Position numbers and translations under genes: made by a program. Shown here piece after piece: positions 48,210 through 60,729 of a DNA stretch of 64,000 bases (positions within the stretch are counted from its first letter, which is position 1; every line of letters begins with the position of its first letter). This DNA is from Thamnaconus septentrionalis (taxonomy: Eukaryota > Chordata > Actinopteri > Tetraodontiformes > Monacanthidae): positions 9,133,129 through 9,197,128 of the forward strand of contig CM020505.1 in NCBI GenBank assembly GCA_009823395.1. Reading direction: 5' to 3'. A model generated the notes under the pieces. The model did no database searches. It was not told the DNA's origin and saw only the letters and a list, made by a program, of their open reading frames with translations.

Positions 48210-50241
48210 CCTCTCTCTCTCTCTCACTGTCTGTATCCCTTGAAGCTAATTGCTATCACTTTTTCTCCATCCACAATACACTACATCACTCCGTACTTCC
48301 TAGAACAAATGACGTCACTCGTGTCATGTGTTTGGGATTTCTTGTTACAGACTTTCACAGTGCTGCTGCAAACTTCTTCAATGTCAACTAAGGTCATCTG
48401 CAGCTTGCTAATGGCTTAGTGCATTTTTAGTTTGGGATTAGTGATGATATCATCGCTTCATCAATCATAAATTGTGACAAGGCAGGTGATGCAGAAGAAA
48501 AATGAAACTTGAATTGCAACCCTTTTTTTCATCACAAATTCCTTGTCGTTGTTAAGAGACTTGGTTTTACCGTTTTCCCACAATTTGTATGAAGTAAGCA
48601 CCTTTCTGAATTCATGCCAGGATAAACCTGTCATTTTTGCCTGGTTATCCTCTGGACATCAGCTCAAACAACGTTGCTAAAGAATCGTAAATAACTCAAT
48701 TTACCATTTGAGAAAGCAGGCCACTCAAATCCATTTCTCAAGATGTAATAAGCAGGGGCGCCTTTCCTGAGCATCACCTAGACCAGATCATCATGCATCA
48801 TTGCATCGGGCCTTGTATGGCTGTAGAGATCGTTTCCTTTACTGGTACTCGGTTCCTAAGCCCTAAGCTTTAAATCCACACTGGCTTAACCCACGGCATT
48901 CGTTCCTTTTTGTGGAGCTGTTTTTGAAGCTGCACAGTAATGATTCTTTAACCTGACGGTAACATGTCTGTCAACGCCGCTTCACAGGTTGTCGATGGAC
49001 TCTACCTTGGAAACATAAGAGGTAAGAAGAATTGATTGTGTGTTTGAATGTTAAAGTAGGGGTTGTGAGAAGGATTTCCATAGGATGTTTTTAGCTTGTC
49101 ACGGCACTGACTTAGCTTGAAGTGTAACTTTCCCTCATAACAGTGATAAATAAAACTACATAAATTGTATATTTGTTTTGCGTTGTGCCTTCAACCAAAC
49201 CAGCAGGTTTCAAGTGCCAGGTTGAGATCTTCTTGCTAAAAGTTGCCCTCCAGCTGAAAACAGCTTTCAGGATTAAAGACAGTTAAGAATCCTAAAGCTG
49301 TCGCCCCACTGAAGGGGGAGTACAGAGTTGTCACTGTGTCATTGCCTGACCTAGAACAACCTCTCTGTCTCTAGTGGGAATTTTGCTGTGTTCTAACTTT
49401 AGCTGCTGCTTCAGAAGGCTCCGCATGATGGCCCCTGCTAAAATTAGTCTACGTAATACGAACAAGTGACCGCAGGCCTAAATCTCCAAGTAAAGTTGCA
49501 AAGACGTTAACGGCAAAGTGACAGTTTTTTTTTAAATTATATTATATATTATATATTAAATTATATTTGATATTATAACAGATAGGAGTTTTTGATGAGA
49601 CGCTTTCTATTTTTCTTTGCCCCAGATGCAGAAAACAAGGAGAGTCTGTCGAAGAATGGCATCACTCACATCCTCTCCGTGTATAACAATGCCAAGCCCG
49701 TCTTTGAGGTTAGTAGAAAGTCCACGTTTGGTGTGTCAAACTATTTGAATTACTCAAACATTTTCTTGGACATTTTGAATGATTGTGCATTGAATAATGC
49801 AATGCATCTAGTCGGCCAGCTGGAGGTGGTGATGAGTTGTGAGTGAAGCAAAACAACCTAGTGCCAGAAATTAAATCTTAGCACTTTATCCATGGTGGTA
49901 CACAAGTTAAATACCGATATTTGTATTAAGTAGTAGTAATATTAATTATACATTTTAATGTGTTGTTTGCTCTTTTCAATTAAGACAATAATCAGTCATT
50001 CTTTCAATTTTGAGTTTTTAAATGTAGAAACAGAAACAGTCAACAGTCAACAGTCAACACTGTCATCTCAGAGTTAGTAAGACCACTGTAGTTGTTGATG
50101 AATGATAAATATTAAATTTGAAAAATAAACTCCAGATAAGTACGGTTTTGAATCTTATTTTAGTTTTTACTACTTCTGTCTTTTTCAGGACAAAAAATAT
50201 CTCTGTATTCATGCAGCTGATGCTTCCAGCCAGAACCTGTG

Positions 50242-50286
<45 letters not shown>

Positions 50287-53200
50287 AGATTCTTCTTGTC
50301 CCTAAATTTTCATTTGTCCTCCAGTTGAATTTCCTCAGCCCTGATGAGTCATTCATTGTATTTCAACACTGCTCTGCTGCCTTCAAGTGAAGTGTTGCCA
50401 GGGCGTGACGGCCCAATTCGAACCGTTTCAGAGGTTTTCAAGATTTTTTTTTTTTTAATCATGTCGACAAAGTCCACGGAGTCCTTATAGTTGTGCTGAT
50501 TCTGATGTTGTCACTGAATATTTTCATGTCACCCTAATGCACTCCGACTGCTCATACCTCATCAGAACTGTTGCAGCTTTGATGGTTGTGCTTTTCATTG
50601 GTTTTTGGTATCTGCGTCATGTCTCGTCCCAAAACAATGGAGACTAATAAAGTTTATCTTAACGTTGAATACAACTGATCTACTTGCAGGACACATTTTG
50701 GTCTTCCCCAGTCCAGTGACTGTTATTCATTCTGTTCACTGTGTCTCCAAATGAAAGCATTACAGTGCAAACAGAAGGAACTATTGCCCCTTTGATTAGT
50801 CACGAAAGGATTGTCACACTCTCGCACGGCTATGCCTGACACCAAACACATCTTTGAATTGCACATAAATCTCATATTGTAATCTTGAATTATTATTGAA
50901 TTATTATTCATTTGGCTGAAATGTGATTTTACACAAATGCAAAACATTTTCTTTTTTGGATGCACACAAGCACTCTTAACTCACTATGGACACTATTGAC
51001 ATGTCTGCGGAATACTTGGGCACATATTGTTGTGCAGTCATTTCTATAGACCCACCTACTCAATTCAGGTTCTACTGAGGTGCAGAAATTGCTCATTTCA
51101 GCACTGTCTGTTAAAGCAGCTAAATCATTTTGTATAAGTTAAATTAAAGAACAAATAATTTATCAATTCAATTAAGTAATAATACATTAAATGGTGCATT
51201 ATTCCCTGTGCATTTTACATCCATTTGTCCTTGCAGTGAATTGCAAACACTCAGCTTGAGGAATAAGAGAAGAAAAAGAGCAGGAAATGAGACGGTTTGA
51301 TGTGTCATTGGCTCAGTGGTGAAAGAGGCATGAGCTGTCCCTCCACCCTTGTACTGGTTGGTAAACAGCACAACAGCCATCACAACTACTGTTTGGTTTT
51401 CGGGCCTCATAACCTCACTGAGGTTCTGCTGCAGGAAGCTGCAGAAGGTGATGCGCTGAGATGCTCTGAGCATGAAAGGATGATAAAAGGCAACAGCTTC
51501 GGTTCACAGTGTGAACAGCAGGGCAACTGATCTCCCTTACGTCTTCCGGGACACTGTAACCGCGTCCTGGACTCGCCGAGAGGCTGAGACTGAGGCTGCA
51601 GTGAAGGGTTTGAAGGGTTTGAAGGGTTTTTTGGGGGTCTGTGACTGTCAGAGGCTGCACTGAGCGAGGAACATTGCTCAAGAATACAGAAATATTGATT
51701 CTGGATAAGAAACATTCACGATAATGAGATATGAGCCATTGGTATGTAATTCCATGCCATGCCATTCCATTCCATGTTCCATTTGTTTCAGGTTGATGTT
51801 GAGGATTTTAGTTTGTCGGCACAAATTTCTGTTTTTTTTTACTGGCATTTACAGAGAAGCTTGTCATTTGTTTGATGAAATGAGGGGCGAATAAAGAGAT
51901 GCACCATTTCCAATTGCCTCTAATTGGATCACTGCTGATAGGGATGGGGCGGAGAGGGTCTGACCTCTTCTTTCACAACTCAGTGTCCTTCCCTCAGCCA
52001 GTAGAGGAAGGAAACCTTAGCGTGACATCTGGCTGTTGGCCTCGACCACCCGGGGCTTTAATAATCCCCCTGCGGTGTCACAATCTCTGGTCTGGCTGAC
52101 GGGAATGATGAGGCCAACTGACTCTCCAGCAGCAGACGCTCACCACCAGTGTCGCAGCCTCTGTGGCCAGGTCTGAAGGCCCCTCCCATTTGGGTGGGAG
52201 CGTCTTTCTCACGCTACAGTTGCAACAGCTGAAAGGGCAGGAGGACGGCAAGCCTGAAACTTTAGTAAAGGGAGCCCCGGCGAATACGTTTGGCCTCACA
52301 CAGAGTTCTGCAGAATGAAGACATTTTTTTTAATTGAAAGTGTCTTTCAAGTTCATTGATAACGTCCGTAATGTGCACATGTTGGCAGAGGAGCAGGTAA
52401 TCCCCTCATGGCAAAGCTGCTTTGAATGCACAGAGTGCACTGACCATGAAGGTGTAAAACCATTTGCATCAGCGCCTCTAAACTGATATGTGCACTTTTC
52501 TCATGACGTCGCCATATGGCCAATGAAAATATCAGCATATATAAACCCGATACGTCCCTTTTTTTGTTTTTCTTAATGCTCAGCAGTTTTTTCTTTTTAT
52601 TTACACTGTATTGTTTTGTAACTTCAGCTGGTTTGGAGCCCCTAAACTTTGTCACAGGGTATTTTTTTGCATATTGAACAAGTTGGCCGGAAACCTCTGC
52701 GATAGGAAGTGCTGAGGAGACATCTCTTGAAAAAGTAGTTTGGATCTCAGGAAGGAGGGTAGAGAGAACCAAAAAAAAAAAAAAAAGAGAGAGAGAGGCC
52801 GTCAGTCTATTTTAGCCTCAGTCTGTTAGTCTGTCTGCTGTTGAGTAACCAGCATCTGCTCCTCGGGAGACGCCGCTATCAGCCATGCACTTCTTGATTA
52901 TGCAAAGCCCCATCAGCCTTTCCTGATGGTGTAACAAGTATTTGAGGAGCAGTTGCACCACATGTGCTGTGGTGTGTTCCACCTCACTGGGGGGGAGACT
53001 CAGATTTATGCTCCCCTTCTGGAAAATAATTATAATTCTTATCTTTAAAAAAATAAAAATAAAAAAAAGCATTAAGATATGTCAGTTTGATAGCATGCAT
53101 CGTAAAATGTGCTTAGAAGTGTTACAGCAAAACCGGTGAAGTGGAATGTAGGGAACCTTTAGACAGGGGACAAATGCGAACAAACTAAACTGAACATCAA

Positions 53201-55166
53201 CCCCACATGAGGCAGCAATGCTTGATAACTTCACCATGACGAATCATATTAGAAACAGGGAAACACACAAATGGCTCCCTTCTTTGTTTTCTCTAATTTG
53301 CATTCAAAGTTATCGTGATTCACTTTTGAAGGCAGCGTCAGGCTGTGATGGGGCCGTAATTGTGCAGATTGACAAAATCGAGGTCAGTAACTTCCCTTCC
53401 GTCTGTCTCTGCAGTCTGAGCTTTGGTTTACCACAGGCTCTGAGTTTGAGCGCAGACATTTTCTCACATGACAAGCTGCAGTCATTGAAAGAAAAAAGGT
53501 TACTATGCATAGTGTCAGCTATTTATTTATTGTTATTCTGGAAATTCATCAGAAATTACCCAAACTTGTCAACTTACAGCTGACATCTCGCAAATGTCTG
53601 AGAAGCAGCCGAGTCAGAATCAGGATTTCTTGTCATCAGAGCCTCAGCAGTCTGGTGGAAAGCCAACAATAGACTTTCGAATGTTACTCAGATCCAGTGT
53701 TTACCAGCATACAACTCTTCAACCAGCGGGTGTAGGCTGGTAAAATCCCTCATCCCTGTCTGTCAGTTCACGACTTGGTTCACACTGTCTTTGCTACTGG
53801 CCTGTGTACAAGATACCCGTAGTTTCTTAGAAGTTGTAATACATGTATCAATTATTATTGTTTTTCTTCCCCAGTTCGCAGCATTTTAAAGAGTGCATTG
53901 GCTTCATCCACGAATGCCGCCTGAATGGTGGAGCCTGTCTTGTGCACTGGTAGGTAAAGACCTCAGCAGATAGAACTGGGAATTGAAAACCTAGAAGATG
54001 CCGCTTTATTTTCCTATCAGTCTCAGTCAAACCTTTCCAAGTGTTTCTGTGGTGGTGACAGATTGCTGTGCTTTGCTATGCTGTCCTTGCTGCAGCCTGG
54101 CAGGCGTCTCCCGCAGCACCACAATGGTGGTGGCCTACCTGATGACCGTCACTCACTACGGCTGGGAGGAGTGTCTGTCCGCAGTCAAGGCTGTCCGCTC
54201 CTTCGTCGGCCCCAACTACGGCTTCCAGCAGCAGCTGCAGGAGTATCAGACAACGCGAGTCACAGAGGTAAAACGCTACGAGTGCTCAGAAACTGCAGTG
54301 GAAAATACGGTAGTAAATGGAGATATGAGTCAGTGTGTTTCTCTGTCTGAATGTGTGGGGGAGCAGAGTGCGACCTATCACCTGCCGTGAAAAGCTGTGG
54401 GAGCATCCCACAGTTGTGACGGCTCTCAATTTTAGTCTTGGTTTTGATTTCTGAGCTGTCACATTTTTTTGTGTTTTAAAAAAAAGATCTGTTTATCGGA
54501 AATATCGGTTTTAACTTTCTGTTTTTTTTTTAGTTGTTTGTTGCTTTCAGACAGAGATAACGCTGAGGGGCAGGCCCATAAGCACACAGCAAAATATCTT
54601 TGAACTGTTGATATTATGTCATTTTCAAAGTATCTAAACCTCTGCTTTCCTGTCAGTAGAGCGAGTTACGCTTTCATGGGCAGCATGGGCGCGTATGTGA
54701 GGCTGCAACACGCGATGTTTTGGTTGTTACTTGAAAGCGCACAGGGTGTGATTTCATTCCAGTGGCCCTGACCCAGCCACGGTGAAGGGGAACTGCAGGG
54801 GGTTTGCTGGGATTGCATTAGCTTGGTACTGCTCATCACGTGTTCAGCGTTACTGTCAGCATATTGCAACATACTGTGACTGAAAAAAAAAAAAGAAAAA
54901 CACTGCTTTGTAGATATTGCAATGATTTATAGGATGGAAACAAGAGGAAACAAGATTTCTGTGTTTGTGTTTTTCCCACATTTGTCTCAGATAGAAAGTG
55001 AGGAATATTGCAGACGAGTATGCCGTTGTGTCATCAGAAGCCATCAAGCCGTCAAGACAGTTTAAACCCACATAGTCACATCACAGTGACCTGTCGCTGG
55101 AGTGGAGTGTTAATCCAATAACTGTTTTATTATTTAGAACCATTTTTTGGTAGGTAGGTAGGTAGG

Positions 55167-55199
<33 letters not shown>

Positions 55200-56522
55200 G
55201 ACATTTTATGGGTAATTTTAACTTTCATTTTTCAGGAGGACACCATAACAGTCAACTTAAAGACTTAAAACAGCTCATTATCACATAATGATTACCTTTC
55301 ATTTTAACGCAACAGTTAATACTTCTTTTTTTCTTGGCAAAATGTTGTATGGTTGGCTGTCAAAGGCCAGCAAGGCCTTTCCTGTCTTCTCTATAAATTA
55401 ATTGTATTATTTTCTAAAATATGTTGATGAGATTATTCTCTATTATCTCTCTTCATGCCTGCCTCTTTTCATTTGCTCTCTTCATGCCATATCATATCCA
55501 CTTGGTTACGCTGCTTCCAGTGTTGTATATTATGGTAGTTTTTATCCAATCATATTTCAGCTAACTTGTGTTGTCAGGTTGTATAAAATCTGCCTGAGGC
55601 CTTCAGAATCAACCGATCAGGCTCCCGTGTGCTGTAAGTGAATGAGAACGGTCAGTCAGGATAGCCAATCAGATCCCGAGTCTGCGACAGCAAGACCAGC
55701 TAGAAGGTCTTGAGTTGAACTTGACATGTCCGCTCTCGTGAGAGCCTGAAAGACTTAAGGAAACCCGTAGATCCGTTAGCCACCAGCAGCTATAAATTCT
55801 GATCATCTGCAATTTATCATGTTCAATTGTTTTGTTGTTGAGTTTTTTCAATAACAAATGCAAATAATCTGCTTACCGTCGACTAAACTCCTAAACTCGT
55901 CTTTTATTTTTGAGTTTTCACAGTACCCGTGATCTAAGTTTCCTATTGTTAATTGTGATTGTGAGCTTATTGATTTTACACTGAAGGCCTAGGCATGAAA
56001 TGCGTAGCCTGCCACTGGTGTGTTCTATTGTTTTGCACAAATGACTGTGAAAAGGGATGAACTGATTCATCAGTGTGCTGTCCAGTCTCCATACATTATA
56101 GCAGCCGAGCGTAATGTAATTAGCTGCTCATCAGCTTTTTCACACCAAAGCAGAGCCCGCTAAAGCTCTTTGACACAAGACGTTATTGTGACTTCTTGCC
56201 GCGGTTCTTACTGTCATAACATGGCCTGTGTTCTACAAATTGTGAACTGGGTCTCAACCTTGTGGACTTTTAATGAAATCAGAATTGAACTGAGGCACTT
56301 TTGACAGCGCACTCTTTTATCTGTTGGCTTTCTCAGTACCGAGCTTGGCTGCAGTCCACTTTCCATCCCAGTCCATTTAATGACCAGGATCAGGTGGGGT
56401 CCCTGCTGAGCCAGTACACGGAGCAGCAGGAGAAACAGAGGAGGGGAGGAGACCACTGCTGGATAAACCAAACTGACGGAGCCCCATCGTCCGACCCGGA
56501 TGATGGCGAAGGGAGCAGCTGA
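47798..56522 (+). CDS. dusp22: Dual-specificity phosphatase 22-type (JSP-1/JKAP family), 7 exons
   Basis: Atypical dual-specificity phosphatase acting on MAP-kinase (JNK) and Src-family/Lck signalling at membranes. Exons: 47798-47818, 48988-49021, 49626-49708, 50189-50238, 53875-53949, 54096-54267, 56337-56522, in phase, giving 206 residues. MGNGMNK is a classic N-myristoylation signal. The general acid Asp57 (AADASSQN) and the active loop H-C88-LAGVSR94 match the numbering known for human DUSP22. YGFQQQLQEYQ closes the domain. The tail after residue 155 (YRAWLQSTFHPSPFND, then a Gln/Glu/Asp-rich end) is longer than in human DUSP22 (184 residues) and unlike the DUSP15 tail. It resembles the fish dusp22a form. 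The first coding exon has only 7 codons, and no frame this short appears in ordinary gene scans. Confidence 0.93.
48166..48226 (+). repeat. (CT)n microsatellite in dusp22 intron 1
   Basis: About 60 bases of CT repeat with CCCTCC interruptions. Confidence 0.93.
50239..53874 (+). other. dusp22: dusp22 intron 4 (3.6 kb)
   Basis: It begins with an AC tract (50244-50283) right after the donor. It also contains a GAAGGGTTT triplication (about 51601-51632), an ATTCC/GCCAT-like run (51751-51782) and an A tract (52770-52786). No exon or element recognised otherwise. Confidence 0.7.
55149..55295. repeat. GGTA/GATA microsatellite plus dispersed repeat, copy B
   Basis: GGTA then GATA repeat at 55149-55199, followed by GGACACCATAACAG, GACTTAAAACAGCTCATTATC and CACATAATGATTAC, the same block as at 40270-40345. 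Confidence 0.78.
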
Positions 56523-57660
56523 AGCCGCTGGTCTCTCATCAGATGGCCCTGTTATGTTTTTAAAATTCCTTTTAATCAAACCCAAAGCTGTGTCTAACTC
56601 CAAGGCCTTTAAACACCTGTCAGGAACAAATAACGTCCCCTTAAAGCAATCAGACTTTGATTTAAAACACTGAAGTTGTTTCCTTTGTTTTTGAAAGCAG
56701 TGGAAGCAGATTTGGCCACAACACGGCTACCACCAGAACCCACAGACGCCTTATTGTACACACCTGAGCACCTTAGCCATGACAAAGAAACTACACTCTA
56801 CACCTGCCATGTTGAGCTTCCTAGCCTTAAGGAAATGATAAGTAATGCATCATAAAGCCATATATACTGTCCTGACCTGTGTGCTATATATGTTTAGCAG
56901 TAAAGCCAACACACTTAAGCAGTCACGCTGATCAGTCACTGTAACAGTTTGACATTACACCGTGGCTGTTAAAGATAATGTTTGATCGACACTGCTGCTG
57001 GGGATGTTGTTGTGTTTCATGATTGTTAATATTTACTGTCTGCAGTCTTGCGGACAACTAGCACTACATGTCGTTGGTCGCATTTTGAAGTGATTTTGAG
57101 ATTAATACAAGCATATGTGGGTAAAAAAAAAAAAAAAAAGTGGTTCTGGTTTCTCTGGCAGATACGCCAGACATGCATGAATGATATCGTAATGTAATGA
57201 TCACTGTTGCACATTACTGCTCATGGGATAAATGGCGCTGTTTACACATGTTAGAACTGCAGACTGCGTCATTTGGTTGAAGACTTGCAAAGAACAAGAG
57301 CACATGCTATTAATAAAAGTGTACACGCGCACACACACACACACACACGCACGAAACATGCACTACCTGACAAATCAGCAAGAAAAAGTAAAAACGTAAC
57401 ACACTAAAAAAAAAAAAAAAAAAAAAGTGTGGCCAGGCCCAGGTGCTTCCTTTTTTCATTTGCTGAGATTTATCTTTTTTTAAAAATTGTGACAAAGACG
57501 GATTTTTTAAAATGGCATTTGTGTTATTAAATGATGGGTACAATTAACTGTTTTGCCTATTTATTTTTCGGTTTTGTACTTTATAATACAATACCATTAA
57601 AATTAGATGTGGATAAAATATGGAGACACTAATAAAGCAACGCTTTCAATGTTGTGTGTA
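56523..57660 (+). other. dusp22: dusp22 3' UTR with poly(A) candidates
   Basis: AATAAA at 57312-57317 and 57631-57636. Between them lie an AC run (about 57329-57350) and an A tract (57405-57426). Confidence 0.55.
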
Positions 57661-58740
57661 TGTCAGTAGGAAAACTGCACAGTCCAGTTTTCACACTATT
57701 TTGCAGCTTAATATCACCACCGAAATGGCTTCTCACATGATAATCTGACCAATTATGTATAGATTAAGATTTATTACATTTTCATATCCGTATAAAAACT
57801 TTATTGCAGGTTTTAAAATGATGCAGGGATTAAGATTTGACATATTGTGCTTACATAAACGGACCAAAATTCATTTATTAAAATTACATTATAAAATCAT
57901 ATAACCTTATTGAGAAATTTTGCTAAACAGAGTATTCGTATTAAGTGTAGAAAGTAAAATCAAAAGAATAAAGAGGAGTGCAGTGTGAAATTTTTCATTT
58001 ACACACCACTTGAGCATATGGCTGATTTCAAACTCAGCACTGTGGTTCATTTTGCTGGGAAAAATTACAAAATGATGCAAGAATGTTCGCATCAGATTTT
58101 TACTCTATGGGCCTCCACAGTATGACATCTCTAAAAGAAAATCGTAGCTGTTTACTTGAACATTTCCTCAAGGGAGCCCAGAGAGGCAATAAGTATTTTG
58201 TTGCTAAACTGAAAAGTGGTTTAAAGTTTTTTGGATTATGTGAAGTCCTACATATATTTTAACCTGTGAACCTGCATGTGTCTTTCTAACCGTCCTGAGT
58301 GGAATATAGTTATTCAAGTAGGGCATAGAGGGCATTAATTGGCCCGTCAACTACAAATTACAAACCGCAGTGGCATTATTTAATCTTCCCCAATGTGGGA
58401 TTAGTAAAGGCTTCTTCTTCATCATCTTCTTCTTCTTCTTCTTCTCACATGAGCCCACTGAATAAAGCACAATCAGTCCTTTCACTTGACTTTCGCTCAC
58501 AGACTGTTCAGTTAAAAGAGCAGAGAAGGGAGGCGACTGCCAGCAGCATCCCACTCAGACCACTGGTGTCAGTGGGCTGGTGGGCTGCAGCCAGGAAGCA
58601 TCACCTCGGGGCCGAACGCTGAAATCCCCGCCGCTCCGGCTGACATGTGACTCTCCGGGTTTATTCAGCGCTCCTCGCCTGCGTGTCTTTTGGCGTGGGC
58701 AGCACTTTTTACAACCCCTGGCGTATGTCAGGCCATTTCT
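57661..58740. other. Intergenic dusp22-irf8, AT-rich
   Basis: No coding exon recognised. A TTC triplet run (about 58411-58444) is the only simple repeat. Nothing else seen. Confidence 0.55.
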
Positions 58741-58759
58741 TGTAAATGCCTGCACTTAG

Positions 58760-58988
58760 AAGAACAACTTCCGGAATGGGCTGGTGCTCGGGCACTTCCT
58801 TGATCGCCCATTGGCTAGCGTGGGGCGGCGCTGTCGAATCATCTCGCAGCAAACTCCATTCATAACCACAGCACAACAAAGTTGATAGGCAGGTGTCGGG
58901 GAGAACTTTCCACCACTTGACTCACTCCGGGAGTCTTCTGAAGAGCGTCCGTCATCTGTGGTGAGGGACGAGAGCTCAGCAACTCACC
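58760..58988 (+). promoter_or_regulatory. irf8: irf8 promoter and probable non-coding first exon
   Basis: An ETS palindrome ACTTCCGGAA (58767-58776), a PU.1-like AGGAAGTG on the - strand (58793-58800), an inverted CCAAT box (58810-58814) and a GC box GGGGCGG (58822-58828) lie within 65 bases. A strong donor GTAAGT starts at 58989, and the next acceptor (59588-59589) leads into the first coding exon, so a 5' UTR exon probably ends at 58988. Human IRF8 also has a non-coding first exon and is a PU.1 target. I saw no clear TTC-NNN-GAA gamma-interferon site. Confidence 0.55.
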
Positions 58989-59631
58989 GTAAGTTCCATT
59001 TCTCTTGATTTGAAAAGGGGAAAGTTCGGCATTTATGGGAAACAGCTTAAATGGCTTAAATGGCTTCACTTAAAATCGTGATTTAGGAATAAATGTTAAT
59101 GCTTTGAACATGAAACAATATGATTGTCGAGATTTTCTCGGTCATCTCCGAAAGGACCAATTTAAGTTAAGACAAAATAAGTTAAAGTAAACAATATGAC
59201 ATAAAATGAAAATTGTGTAGTAATCTTGTGAAGAAATGTTTTGATAAACACGGTTGTGGAGTGAAGAAAAAGTTTAATCTTTTTGTATTTTACTGAGACA
59301 ATGAAGAAAAGCGCAGTGTGGAGAATGACACATGTCACATGTCTTGAGTGTGTGCAGATTTAGCAGCAATAATTCAGCATTAATTCATTAACTGAAGTTG
59401 TAAATTAATTAAACATTTGAACATGAAACTATTATAGTTGGCATTCACTTGGAAGGATGTGAATCTGTTTAAAAGAAAGTAAAAATTAACAATAACAGTG
59501 ACACTCAGGCTACATAAAGCCAATGATAAAACAAGAAAGAAAGTAATTTTATATTATAGTATTTTTTTTTTTAATTTCTCCTCATGCAGGTCCAAATTCA
59601 GTCTATACAGACCCTTTATTTTCCCATTAAG

Positions 59632-60697
59632 ATGTCAAACTCTGGAGGTCGAAGGCTGAAGCAGTGGCTGATTGAGCAGATCCAGAGTGGTCAGTACTCT
59701 GGACTGCAATGGGAGGACGATAGCCACACTTTGTTTAGAATTCCATGGAAACATGCGGGGAAGCAGGATTACAACCAAGAAGTAGATGCCTCCATTTTTA
59801 AGGTTTGGCAGCACTCTTGTAAAGAACTAGCGCACAGAAAAAGATAAAATGCTGATGTTTTGTTTCTTTCTTTCTTTCCCGCACAGGCCTGGGCTGTGTT
59901 TAAGGGCAAGTTTAAGGAGGGAGACAAGGCCGAGCCTGCTACCTGGAAGACCCGACTCCGCTGTGCCCTGAACAAAAGCCCTGATTTTGAGGAGGTGACG
60001 GAGAGGTCACAGCTGGACATTTCAGAGCCTTATAAAGTCTACCGCATCGTACCGGAGGAAGAGCAGAAGAGTGAGTTTATGTCACTGTGGCACAAATGTT
60101 ACTCATCTGTTTCGGCCGTTTTGCCCATTTGATGCGTTAAAATCATCAATGGCATTTGGCAGGTGCATCATACTTTTCCTGGACTATTGATGGAATTTGC
60201 TTTCTACTACCAAACTTTTACATTTGTGCAAAAGAATAACAGTCAAAATGCATCTGTCCACCATCAGATGGTAAAAGCTTGGCGATGGTCATGGCGGCCT
60301 CCAACCCCTGCGGTGACATCACGGACATGGACTGCAGCCCTGCAGAGCTGGAGGAGTTCACGAAGGAGGTGTGGCTCCCTCGTATCTCCGACCACATAAA
60401 AACCGTCTTTCTTTACCCTCCGTTGCTCTTGCCGCTCTGTTAAAGGTCTCCAGACACGCTTTGCTTTTTTACAGCCACTCGGCGAATGTCACTCCCCCCC
60501 GCACTCATTACCGCTGTGCTCTGTCCCCTCCAACACACTCTGACTTTATCACAGCGTTTTGTGCAGTAAACCACAGCCTGTCATTTGTATTTCTGATTTG
60601 CACAGGAGGATGCTTGCAGTATCCAGGCCAGTCCAGAGTACTGGTCTCAGGCCAGTGTTAATGGTAAGGTTCACTTTAAAAAGAAACAAAACAAAAC

Positions 60698-60729
<32 letters not shown>

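Noticed and set aside
47798..56522. Calling the phosphatase dusp15 instead of dusp22
   Set aside because: DUSP15 shares MGNGM and the active loop, but this protein has the DUSP22-like LSKN-THILSV, AADxSSQNL and tail, and lacks the long DUSP15 C-terminus. The paralogue letter (a/b) is left open.
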